Shown piece after piece: positions 36,218-48,400 of a DNA stretch of 64,000 bases (positions within the stretch are counted from its first letter, which is position 1; every line of letters begins with the position of its first letter). The stretch covers positions 13,899,338 to 13,963,337 of the forward strand of contig OU452234.1 of NCBI GenBank assembly GCA_911728455.2, read 5' to 3'. A model generated the notes under the pieces. It made no database searches, had not been told where the DNA came from, and was given only the letters and a program-made list of their open reading frames with translations. The DNA is from Marthasterias glacialis. Lineage: Eukaryota; Echinodermata; Asteroidea; Forcipulatida; Asteriidae. The position numbers and the translations under genes are program-made.

Positions 36218-36402
36218 TTATTTATCACGAGGAATGGCACAAATTTCATATGGGACGGGTGAGAGCGTCACTCCAGCCACACTCTGAAAGGATATCGGTG
36301 GAGAATCCTCTGGCTTCTTGAAGGTGAATCGGTGGATGAGGCGAGTGAAGAAGACAAATAGTTCTGTCTTGGACATTTGCTCCCCAATGCACATCCGGTG
36401 AC
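36218..36402 (-). CDS. P450 last exon: haem-binding cysteine and C-terminus
   Basis: After TTACTCTTTCAG, GT completes the Gly of FSTG and the frame reads HRMCIGEQMSKTELFVFF, then RFTFKKPEDSPP and GVTLSPVPYEICAIPRDK before TAA at 36220-36218. With the previous exon it makes FSTGHRMCIG, a perfect FxxGxRxCxG haem loop. Confidence 0.94.
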
Positions 36403-39400
36403 CTGAAAGAGTAACAATTCCATAATGTTTGATGAGTCAAATATTATTCACCATCTTGCCATGCTTCACAATCAACACTGGGACTATTCGTCTTCATCCT
36501 TTCATGAAGCTATTTTTGTGCTTACTGCAGCAGAACAACCTGCGTAAGCAAAAGTGTATTTCATAAACGATTTGAGAAAATTTGACAGTGCGTGTGGGGA
36601 TCCAAAATGGTTTACATCGTTGCGGAATTGCGTCACTCATTTATTTTTCAAGAACCGCAGGCTAGCGCTTATGAAATAGACGTTTATTTATTTCATTTAT
36701 TTATTTATAAGATAATATCTCGGGCATAAAAAATAACACATTGAAATTGCACATCAAAAGACACAAGAGGAAATAATAAAATAAATACAAAAAACATACA
36801 CAGGTATGATGGATTGCCTAAAAAGCTGTACAAAGTTATCGAGATGTTTTCCAACTGTTTAGGCATATTACAGATGGACGACAGACACAAAGCATTATAC
36901 TTAACCCTATCAGGGTGCCCCCTACCGATTTTTCCCCGTAATTTTTTAACTCTTATTCTAATCACCGCGAAGTTTTCTGACTTTTTACCCAAATGTATCT
37001 AGGACCATGCTGGCAAAAAATAATTGATACCGGGAGTTAGCTGTTGCCATGGCAACCATTTGTTTGACCTTGGGTTACACGACTTTACTGTTTTTAAGTG
37101 ATTTTTTTAAAAACTTATTGAACATAATTTCCACTTGTTTTTGATTTTTTTTGTCAGAAAAGTTATAGTGATGAGTCACGTGATAGTCTGAAATGCTTTT
37201 GGGAATGCAAAATGGCCGCCATGTTTTGGCGGCCATCTTGGATTTTCAGCCTGTAATTAGGGGGTCAACAATTTTTTTTAATAATAAAATGTTTTCAACA
37301 TGCTAATTTCTTACTTTTCAGAGCCAAAAAATATTTAGGTTTGTCAACCAAGCCAAGTTCCCTGGGCCCTTGGCGGCGGCCATTTTGAAAAAAAAACAAC
37401 GCAAAAAACATTTTTTCCCAAAAATGGGATAAATTAACGGATTATAATACCCCCAAAGGTGACTCCTGTCAATAAATTAGGTTCACATTATATTGATCTT
37501 GTTAACATGTACAAGTCTGCCAAGCTTCATAACATTTGGACGAAAAGTACAGAAGTTATGGGGAAAACACGAATTTTGACCAAAAATAGGAAAAACAGTC
37601 AAAACGCCCTCTAGTGGACGATTTTGTAAATTCGATGTAGAACTCGGTGAAAAAAACATTTGTTGTAAGTTTCATCATAACCGGCCAAACACTAGAAAAT
37701 ATGGAGGAGGCACTATGTGCCCCCCCCCCCCCCCCGTACATAAAAAAGCCTGGTCCCGATAGGGTTAATGACAAAAAAATAAAATAAAATAAAAACGAGG
37801 AAAATGGAAGACACCAAGCACTCACATCCACAGTGCTATTCAACAGACAAGTCTATGTTACAAAATAAAAGTCATCAGGCCCATGTTAAGTAAAAACAAC
37901 ACAATCGAACACATTATACGGTGCTATCGAAAACGGGACTGCTAATCTGTTTGCTTCGAGCTTTATGAATTTTGGTCTTGGCTCCAAAGACAGTACGATA
38001 TCGACATGCCATTTTTTTTCCCAGTACCCTTGAAATTACTTGACCTGTTTAGTGAAAAAAGGAGACGTTACATCTCGCTGTCCATTAGCCTCTGTCACAA
38101 TACAATGGCTACGTGAATTTTTTTTACCATTTTTATGTTTGTTCTGAGACCACAATAACACACCATAAACGTCCTTCCTTCCCCCGGGGATTTCACCTTC
38201 ACAAAGCACAAGCACAAAGAATCATCCTACCAGTCAATATTGCTGCCACAGTGATTAGAATTACATCACACTTTGCTAAATGGATATGACTCTTAAGATA
38301 AGAAACCGCATCATGGGGGCCAGCAACAATGAATAAACATTAAGTTACTTATTTTAGTAAACAGTTGAAACAATGTTATTTAATATGATAAGAGCGAAAA
38401 CCTCAAATGTTTGTCCAGACGGCTGGGTCCCGCGGCTCGTGAGGGGTACCCACATATCGGGAAAAATTCAACGGGTGTCGTCGTCGCCCTTCCGGTGTGG
38501 AAGGAGATTCTGTCCGGCAGGAGATTCTGTCCGGGCATACGGCGAATTGCGTACTAACTCCTTCTGATAGCGCCCTCTTTTGAATATACTCCTCCAGCCC
38601 ACGTTAATTTACCGTATGGTGGACACATTACCCTAGGCCAGAATACCCTATGACACCGGCTCCGCCGAAGATGTCAGTTTTGCGTCACGGGCAAATCGCC
38701 GCTTTTCCCGCATTATTCGGTGCTTTTTGTCATGCAGCGGCCGTCGTTCGGGACCATTCAGTTTTTCGGACACACTCCCTCTGTTTTCCCTTAAGTGCTG
38801 TGTTGATCTTGACCCGTTCGCTTAATTACCACAATGGCCACACTTTCGTGGTGTTTCTCAAATCTTACATGCAGCAGCCGTTTAGTTGGTTTGAGAACCC
38901 CACCGAGTCGTTTATCCGGACAGAGTCGTTTGCGTAGTCTACTGTGTACTTGACCCCATTGTTCTATATCCACAGCGTTCAAAGTCGCCGAGTTTCTGGT
39001 CCCAACGCCACTTTTATTAACACTGGATATTACCTGACATATAGGGTCTGACCGAGTGAACGCTCATGTTTTTATTGGTACCTGTGTAGGCCTAATACCT
39101 TACAAATCCCAATTTCAAAAACAGGAAGTAACGAAAAACTGCTCCAAAATCCATGAAAGACCTCAACAATATACTTTTAAAATCACCTGAACTACGAAGG
39201 AGATGTTGCCGGTTATGATGGTACGATTGTGTCAGATTAGACTAGCCACTTTATACCCTTCACCCACCACCGATTGCTCCAAGCCCGATCTTCAGATCGG
39301 GCAACTTGGCTTGTCAGCATATAATAGTGCTTTGACTTGAGCTATGAACTCAAAAGAACAAAAAGTGATTTGAATTACATCACACTTTGCTTGATGGATA

Positions 39401-42400
39401 TGCATCTTATGATAAGAAACCGCATCATAGGAGCCAGCAACAACGAATAAACATTGAGTAATTTTTTTTAATTATCAGTTGAAACAATTTTTTCAGTATA
39501 AAAGTGCTTTGAGCATGCATGAATTCAAAAAGAACAAAAAAATATACATATACAACTATGTGTTTGTGGACAAACACGTAGCTGTTCCGAAGTTGTTTGT
39601 CCTTTGATTAAACTCTCCAGACCTTGAAAATGGTCTTACACCGTACAAAGTTTATGACTTTTGGACATTTGGCCCTGGAGATATATATATATATATTTAA
39701 TTTAAAGCTTATTTCAACCGGAGGTAAGGTCAAAGTGGGGTCATGCGTAATATCCAAATGTCACATTTGATGTGAGCTACAAATGGTACAAAGATTATGA
39801 CTCTACAATTGGCACAGGAGATGTGCTTTTTTAAATTTAGAGCTTCCTGTTTGGACCGGAAGTAAAGGTCAAAGTGGGGTTACGCCTGTAACTCATATGT
39901 CAAAATCAAATGTTATGTAAGCTACAATACAACACAAACATTACGACTTTATGGATTTTAGTTCAGGAGATATGACTTTTTAAAGTTTTGAACTTCCTAT
40001 TTGGACCGGAAGTAAAGGTCAAAGTGGGTCATATGTGTAAATAAAATGTCGCACGTACTAGACGCTACAAAATGTCACACAGATTAAGACTCTATGATAT
40101 GTGCCTCGGGAGATATGATTTTTTCATGATTAAACTTTGAATTAATGTTACTTGATACCTAATGACGTCACGATGACGAAAAAATGTTTGCCATACTGTG
40201 ATTTTTGTTATTTACAAGATGGTATATCTTACCAACTTACCTTGCGATGCCTTTGAACAAAAACCCTAAAAATGCAAAGATTCTGCAAGTTTCATGTAGA
40301 TAAACATTTACCGATAGAGGGCGCTATAGCACATGAGACGTCATAATAATTAGTTAATGAAAGCCAAACTAACATCTGAGAACACAATAATATGAAGTTT
40401 AAAACGCTAAAAAAAATACCGCTACCCCGCCGCATTCATGTTACCAGTTTTCCCCGAAAAAACCTGTAGAGGTAGGCAACACCGGCAAACCCCATTGAAT
40501 TAACGTTGGTAAAACAGGCGAGTGCGTACCTGTGTGCAAGTCTGTAATCAACTCTGAGCGGCGAAATGCGGGGCAGTCCCCACAACGTTGTACCAATCGT
40601 GCTCAGACTAACAATTAACGGTTAATTATAGTGGCATTACATTGTGCTTTAGTAAGTTTTAATGGTCTGGGATGACTTTCGGTAAAAGCATTCAGGTTTT
40701 CTAAACGACCTTTGTAAATGTAGCGTCTAAAATTTAATTTCTTTAGAAAAACTGTGATTTTTGACTTACCAAATAGTTACACTTTTTGAGCCAGGCCTTT
40801 TGTACACAAATACAAAACATGCTAAAATGACGTCATGATGACGCGACATAAAAAAAATTGTTCCAAAAAGCACATCTAGAATATCGAACGAGTCAAAAAT
40901 TTGAAACAAAATGAATATCGGATGTAGGCTATACTTCCTGAGATATGGTGGTAACAAGATTGACAAATGAAATATTCAAGTCGCTGTCACTTTGTTAATT
41001 AATTAATATATATTTTTTTTATATTTCTCACTAAGTCAAGGCTTAAGCTTTCATATGGTATAAAATTTGTCTGATGTTTTGTTCTTCTAAAAATGAGTTA
41101 TGCTGAGCAGAAAAGTCATGTGTTAAGTCAATGGGGTTCTGGGGGAAATAAAGAATAATAGCCCCCAAAATAACAAATCCCGACAAAATCAATAGCTGTT
41201 CCGATGGATAGTCGGAACAGCTAAAAACGTGTCTGACCATCAACGATACTATATGTTGACGTCAAAGAGTTCGGAACATTTCGGGTATTTGCGGAAAAGG
41301 ATAAATTCCTCCTTTTGGGTCATGTGAAATTGGGCGATACTGGACCCTAAAATCGACAGAGTATAGTCTGAGATTAGTGGGTTTGGAATCACCACAATAT
41401 GTAGTGTGATACGTTTATTAGAAATAGTGCCCTTTCTCTTACCGGTAGAGAACGGGATCAAGTCGTTCTCTCTAATCACTTTCCCACTCTCATCCAAAAA
41501 TCTATCCGGGTTGAATCTTTCCGGCTCCGACCATGTCTTAGGATCAAAGCCTATGGCCCCAATGTTAGCAAACACTAGGCTTCCTTTTAGGATATGGTAA
41601 CCCCCGAGTACAATGTCTTGTGAAGCGCTGTGGGGTGCTCCGAGGGGCACTATATTGCCGAACCGTAGGATCTCCAAGAGGCAGGCCTGGGTGTACGGCA
41701 AGTTATCTCTGTCGGACATACGGGGCATGCATTCTCTGCCGACTACGACATCAATCTCATTCTGCATCTACATCAATAATAAGGAAAAATCAATGAAAGA
41801 ATACATTTATTTATTTATTTATTTTTGTATATTACAAAGGCATCTATAACATCTGAATAATGTAATGTGTGATGATACACTCGGACTTTAAATTGTCAAA
41901 TGACGCAAAATGAACGTGACGCAGAAGTCGAATTGGGATGTAAAAAAGTTTATACTGGGACACCTATGGGGTCGATTTCGCAAAGAGCTTAGATTGGTCT
42001 AAGAGTATCAAACTTAACAGCTGGGCAACATGTGATATCACAATACAAATCACTATCATGACAGTATTGTGAAATTGAGCCCCGGAAGCCAGTGAATGAG
42101 TTGAAGACATGGGTTTATCAGCCGTAAGGGCTAACTGTTTCATGACAGTTCATGTTCGCAATGCCAAGGCTTGCAGCTGATGATGGCCGCCAATTTTGTG
42201 CAAATTTCTTAGTTCACAAATTTCTTTTTCACAAAAACCGTTGCAACCAAATCAAGGCTGTAAAGGTCGAATAAGTCTCGCTGGCCTCTTTATAATAAGA
42301 AACTCAGTATTCATTGAAACATTTAGGAGCAAGAACCAAATCAATATCTTCCTGACGAGCAAGAGATGAGTATTATAAACAATCTTGTTGGTAAGTGAAT

Positions 42401-45400
42401 GCATTCCACACACGTGCATCTTCTGCACGCCCAAAGTTTTCGCATACGCCTTTGTTTGTGTGTAATTACCAAAAATCACACATTTCAACGTTTCAAATGT
42501 ATTTCCTAAGACATGAACTTATAATTCTGGCAAGAACTCGAGTATTTGAAGAACGTATGTAAACTCTAAGTCCAGTTATTAAACTTCTACATAAATCCAG
42601 GTAATCAGAGAGCCAGTTTGTGTGACTATAAGCAGAAAATACTGCTTAAAAATTGTCTGCTAAGCAACAAAGAGCAGGATACCAGTCACAAATTGTACAT
42701 GTGACATGGTAGTTTGGCCGGTAACCTTATTCTGGTAAGCATAATTTTGTTGTGCTTAGCTACTTTTTGTACTTAAGCAGCTCTATGAAATTGGCCCCAG
42801 GATTGTGAAACGATAACCCAAGCATTATTGCTTAAGTGTCTATCGAATTGGAAGAACATCAATAAATACGAACCCCCACCCCACCCCACCCCAACCCCAA
42901 AAAGCCTGAGGCGAAGAGACATTGAGGCAGTTAACAAAGTTGTCCAACCAAATATCACAAGAAAAGACAATTCCAATCAGATATAAGGAGTTTGGCCATA
43001 ATAACGGATATAACAAATTATATCGACCAATCGACCAACTCTCATACACTTCGCAAAATCAATACAGAAAAGGTTCAAGAGTAGCCTGGATCAAAACCAG
43101 CCAAGAGAGCAAGCTGGTTTTAGGGAAGGATTTCCAACAACGGATCACCTATATACAAGAAGTAAACCAGATCATTGAAAAGGCAAATCATTTCAAGCTC
43201 AACATTTGCATTTGCCTGTGTTTCATTAACACCAGAAAGCCTTCGACTAAATTGAGCTAGAATTTTTTTTTGATGCACTGCGAAAAGCTAGAATTGACGG
43301 AGGATATGAAACAGACGCTATAGACCTTTATCATGCTGCCACCATTTTCTCTGTATCCAATAACAGTAATAGATGTTCATATTCATTGTACTAAAAGGAA
43401 CCAGACTATTTGCCCTTCCAGCTTCGGTTTGGTTACATTGGTTTGAATGCGAGAAAATCAAGATGGCCGCGCCATGATAAAGGTCTATCTTGACAGAATT
43501 CACATAACAGATGTCTAAAGAGCTGAGATGTCTAAAAGTTAGAAAGAGGTGTCAGCCAAGGGGATATATTATCGCCTAAGTTGTTTACATCACCACTGGA
43601 GGAGGAATAATGCCGACCTAGAAAAGAAGGGGATCAACTTAAGATGGAGAACGATTTTTTGTTACTGATCTAAGATTTGCAGACGATGTGGCTCTGACCA
43701 TCTTTCTCTCTCTCTATATATATAAATTATATTTGCATTTAAATTATATGTACATATAAATTACATTTATATATAAAAAATAAGGTTGAGCGAAGAAAAT
43801 ATGGCTGATGCCAGACTCGAACCTGCGAGCTCTCGACGAGTGCTCTAACCAACTGAGCTAACCAGCCCTATGTTGGTGGGCGGTCCTGTGCAATACCAAA
43901 CCTTCTGCTCGGTTGGGGACTAATCAGAAGCCATACCATCTACCGATTAGCCAGAGATCAGCCCCGGATGTGATATAAATAACCTGGTAAACGGCAAAAG
44001 CGGGGATATGCACAACGAACGGTAATAGGCATTTTAAGTGGATTTACACAGAATATATACATATGGGGGAGAAGAAACCCCTAAAATATAGGTTTTCCCG
44101 GCAATATTCAGCAAAATATCATTCAATTTCATTATTGCGCTTTCAAATTCACGCGATTTCTCTAATTCAGTCAAACTAGGGTTTCTCTTTGGGTATTATT
44201 GCATTCCATTCCGTTTTCGTGCACTCAGGATCCCTTTCTTTTCATTCTATTTCGTTTATAGGCATTCAAGATTAGAAAATTGCTATTCTTATGTTGAACA
44301 TCTACTACCTTTTCCCAATAGGTGCAATCAAATTCAGAGTCATCGAAGCGCTCTGCGATTTTGCACCTAATGTTCGTTTCTTTTTCGTTTATGGGTAACG
44401 GATTTCAACATGTTGAGCGTTCAAATTCAAAATGAGTTTGATACGGCTTATGCTTGCGTTTAAAGTTAGCGATAATGTTCTTTATACGGCAGTTGCGTGA
44501 ATAATCTGTTTTATGAGTTTTTAATTTAATTCTTATATTTGGTCTTAATTGCAATTGTTTTTCTTTTACTTTGTTACACACTAAAAAATTAGATTGAAAT
44601 CCACTCTAATTATAGATTGAAAATAACCTTTTTTCGATTGAGGCCAGGGTAAAACATTTTGCATTTTGTCCCTAGTTTCAATCGAATAGAGTAAATTTTA
44701 ATCAAAAACTTTAAAAGAGTACCCCATGATTAAAATTTTACAATGTGTCCTCGAACAGTTAAATAAAGTTTTATGGCATACAAGTATACAAAAACAATAA
44801 ACACAAAAAAACAATAAACAATATTTTGCTTGCATTTGCTTGCTATGTAAATGTTTGCTTTGGTCTTAAATTCATTTTTTGTCATCTTCTTTATTCGTTA
44901 ATGTTTAGACCTTGCAAATTAACTCTTGAATACTTCAATCAGCCTTCCTCTATTTACAATGCTCAATCTTCATAATGACCATGGGAAGCCATTGTTTTTT
45001 GCTTCAAAATCGTATATTTAGTGAGAGGTATAACTCGGCAACAGTGTAGAAATGAATTCCCCTCATAATATCCTACCTTTGTATAGGCAAATACGAACCA
45101 AAAAAGAGCATACCGAAGAGACGAATTTGAATGCAAACATTTCTAAAAATGTTTGCCAGTTGACGAAAATGAATAGTCAACCAGCCCTTTCCTGCTGTCT
45201 TTGGCGAAATTGAATGAACTAAGTGACCATTTTAAATTGAATGATTTTAGTTGTCAAATGAATGTTCACGTGTCGAAATTGAATGACTCTTTTTAACTGT
45301 TGAATGCTGATGTACCCGAGGATTTATTTTCAGGCGAAATTGAATGACCCGGGTATTAACTTGAATGGATTTTTGTTGAAATTGGCCGGGAAAACCTATA

Positions 45401-48400
45401 ATAAATTGTAGATTTAGTTAACAAAATGTCTCTTCCAAAATTAAATTCAGCTCTCAAACAATTCACTCAGGCAAGAGGAACTTTCTCAAAACGCTCCACA
45501 GATGAGTCGCAAGCAACATCACGGTTCTGGTGTACAAAAGTCTCGATAGCCTCAAGTCCTGCTCGAAATCTCTGCCAGCTATAGTATTCACAAGTTTTCC
45601 TATATTCCTGAAATTACTTTAACAATTTAACTATAAGTTTCTGGAGACTTTTAACAATTACATCTGTTCCACAAAATAATAGACTTATAGGCCACTAGAA
45701 AATTCTGGAGTAACAAGTTTTGTTCATAAAACGTAATAAAACGTAATACCCCGCCTCTTGGGTCAAGAAACGGCCATCACGCACGTAGTGTACATAACAC
45801 ACACCTTTTCTTGTATCAAGGGGTACGCCGCCATGTACAGCATTCCCCATCTAACTGCCGTGGTCGTAGCCTCCGTTCCAGCAATGAACAGATCTGCCAC
45901 TGTTGCTTGCAAATCATTTAATCTGATCTTGGACTTCTGATCACTCGTCGCCGCAGCCATTTCTCTGAGGTACACGTCGATGAAATCTCGTGGGTGCTTC
46001 GGATCGAAATCCTGCGTGTGCTCTTTCACAATCTCCGCGGTAAAGTCGCATATGAGTTTAAGGTTCCTCCCCGTTTCTCTCACGGGTGGTAAGAAGCGCG
46101 CGAACCTATCGGCACCGGGCAGTACCTGCAGAGCCCCCGTGAGCCCCCCGATCAGTTGGATGTTGCGGGATACGGCTCGGAGAAGCCGTTTAAAGTTTGG
46201 GTCATCGTAGTCGTACCTCTTGCCGAACAACGCCTTACACATGACGTTTGATACGGCGTTGGCCATGAGGACGTACGGGCTGAAGGCTCTCCCTTCGTAT
46301 TTCTGCATCTCAGCCACGAGGCAGTCAGCCTCAATCCCGATTTCATCGTCGTAGTCTGTCCTGTTCAAGCCAAACTCTTTCATGAAAGTAATCGCAATCC
46401 TTCGCTGTGCTTTCCACGCGTCACCAGATGAGAAAGCTACGCCTAAAACAAGTATAAAATAAAGGGAATCTAACAAAAGTACTCTTACTTATAATTATGA
46501 TCGATACATCGCTGCTTTTGGAAAGGGGTGTTACAACTGATAATGTAGTAACCAATGGATAATGTATCACCAACCGATAATGTATCACAAATTGACCGAT
46601 ATTGTGTAGTAAACGTTTTAACCGATAATGTATCACCACAGAATGGTTGGAAAGTTTACCACACTATCGGGCAATTTGTGATACATTATCAGTTGGTTAT
46701 AAACTATCGGTCAATTTGTGATACATTATCGGTTGGTGATACATTATCCATTGGTTACTACATTATCAGTTGTAACAGGGGCCATTCAATCGTTCTCTGG
46801 TTTCAATTAAAACCATATCAGTCGTTTCCATAGCGCAATTTTTTTGAAATAACTAAGTTGTTCCATTTCAACACAGAACTGAAGATGACGATGCCAGAAC
46901 TGGTCTAAGTTTCAAACCTCACCTTCTCCGTCCACCGCATGTCTCAAGATCTTCACTGATGGCCGGTCAGAAAGATGCTTGTTGTGGAAGGCTTCCCGTA
47001 TGAGGTCAGGGCCATGAATGACAACTACTTTGAACAGGAACGCGTCGATCATGTATACCGGTCCCAGCCTAAGGTAAAACCTATAGAAGTGAAAAACATA
47101 ATTCATCGACAAATGGCTAGTTTTTGCTTTGTGGTAAAAAACAACAAAAACAAATACAGACATATGTAGATAGTCGTAACCTAACAAATTAATCATTACT
47201 GCAAAAATGTGTCGTTATTATTTTATTTTTTGGCCCAAACAAGTAGCTGTGCTAATCGTCACTGTGAAAACATCGAGCAAAATGTCTTTTCATTACGGAT
47301 AATTGTTCAGTTAGTATACTAACGTATAACACAAAATGTGGATTTTTAACTTTAGGCCAAACAAAAAGTAGCTGTGTAGCCAATCGTCACCGTGAAACCT
47401 AGACCAATATGATCTGGGATGAACGTGCTGTTGGGCAACATAATTACATCGCTCCAAGCTTGGAATTTTCACGAAAAGAGTTGGTTTTAAATCTCAACGA
47501 GCCTTTTGAGTAAATACAATTGTAGGTGTTTTTATGAAGTTTAGGGGTTTAGGAGTTTAGGGTTTCTATTTCTGTTTCTATGCCCGGCCCGGTTCTCATC
47601 AAAGCCTGTTCAGCATATGAGGGAATATTGCATTGCAGCCAACCATGCCGGGCAAAACCCATCTTTTAAAACCCTGCGTCTCCATGAGGGCTCAAAATTA
47701 CACGAATGGACTGACGTACTATTGTTTATAGTACCCTATAGGGCGTCCGTGTAACTTTTCCAGATTTTTTTTCAAAATGTTTATCTGAACATATAATTAT
47801 CTTCTAGAGGGTCTTCCCACACTATAAAATCATCATCAAGCCCGTAGTAGTATATCTAGACACCCAATCATGAAATATAGTTAATCAGACCTTATTTCCA
47901 ATAGACAATGCACAATATGCCGTACTGCAGTTTGCGGTACCCTGGGGCATCGTTGTAACTTTTCCAGAATTGTTTTCAAAATATTTATCTGAACTCTAAG
48001 AAAAAAATACCCAATGTTGCTTAAAATTTTACTCTTTGTGGTGGTAAAAAGGGAACATGGTCGTTAGCGGGGTAAAACGCTACGCAACAGGGGTTGCGTC
48101 AAAATTTACTCAATTCCTGTGTAAAACATTTTCCCAACAATGCGTCAAAATGTTGACCCAACTATGTTGTGTCAAACTGTACACAAAAATTAACTATACC
48201 CAATCTTTTGACCCTGCAACGTTACCCAACAGCGTTGTGTCCTGTATTTACTTAGTAGCTGAGTCCTTTAGCCTCAAAAGTGGTGTAAAAATTAAAATGT
48301 GTTTTTTTAATAGAACACATGATTGCATCAACATTTGCCTCGACTGAGAAAAGTACAGCACAGGGGAGGGGAGTTCAGCAAAAGAAACATTACAACGTTA

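Noticed and set aside
39690..40110. CRISPR-like spaced repeats
   Set aside because: Units are ~145 bp, degenerate and contiguous with no unique spacers, in an obviously eukaryotic gene.
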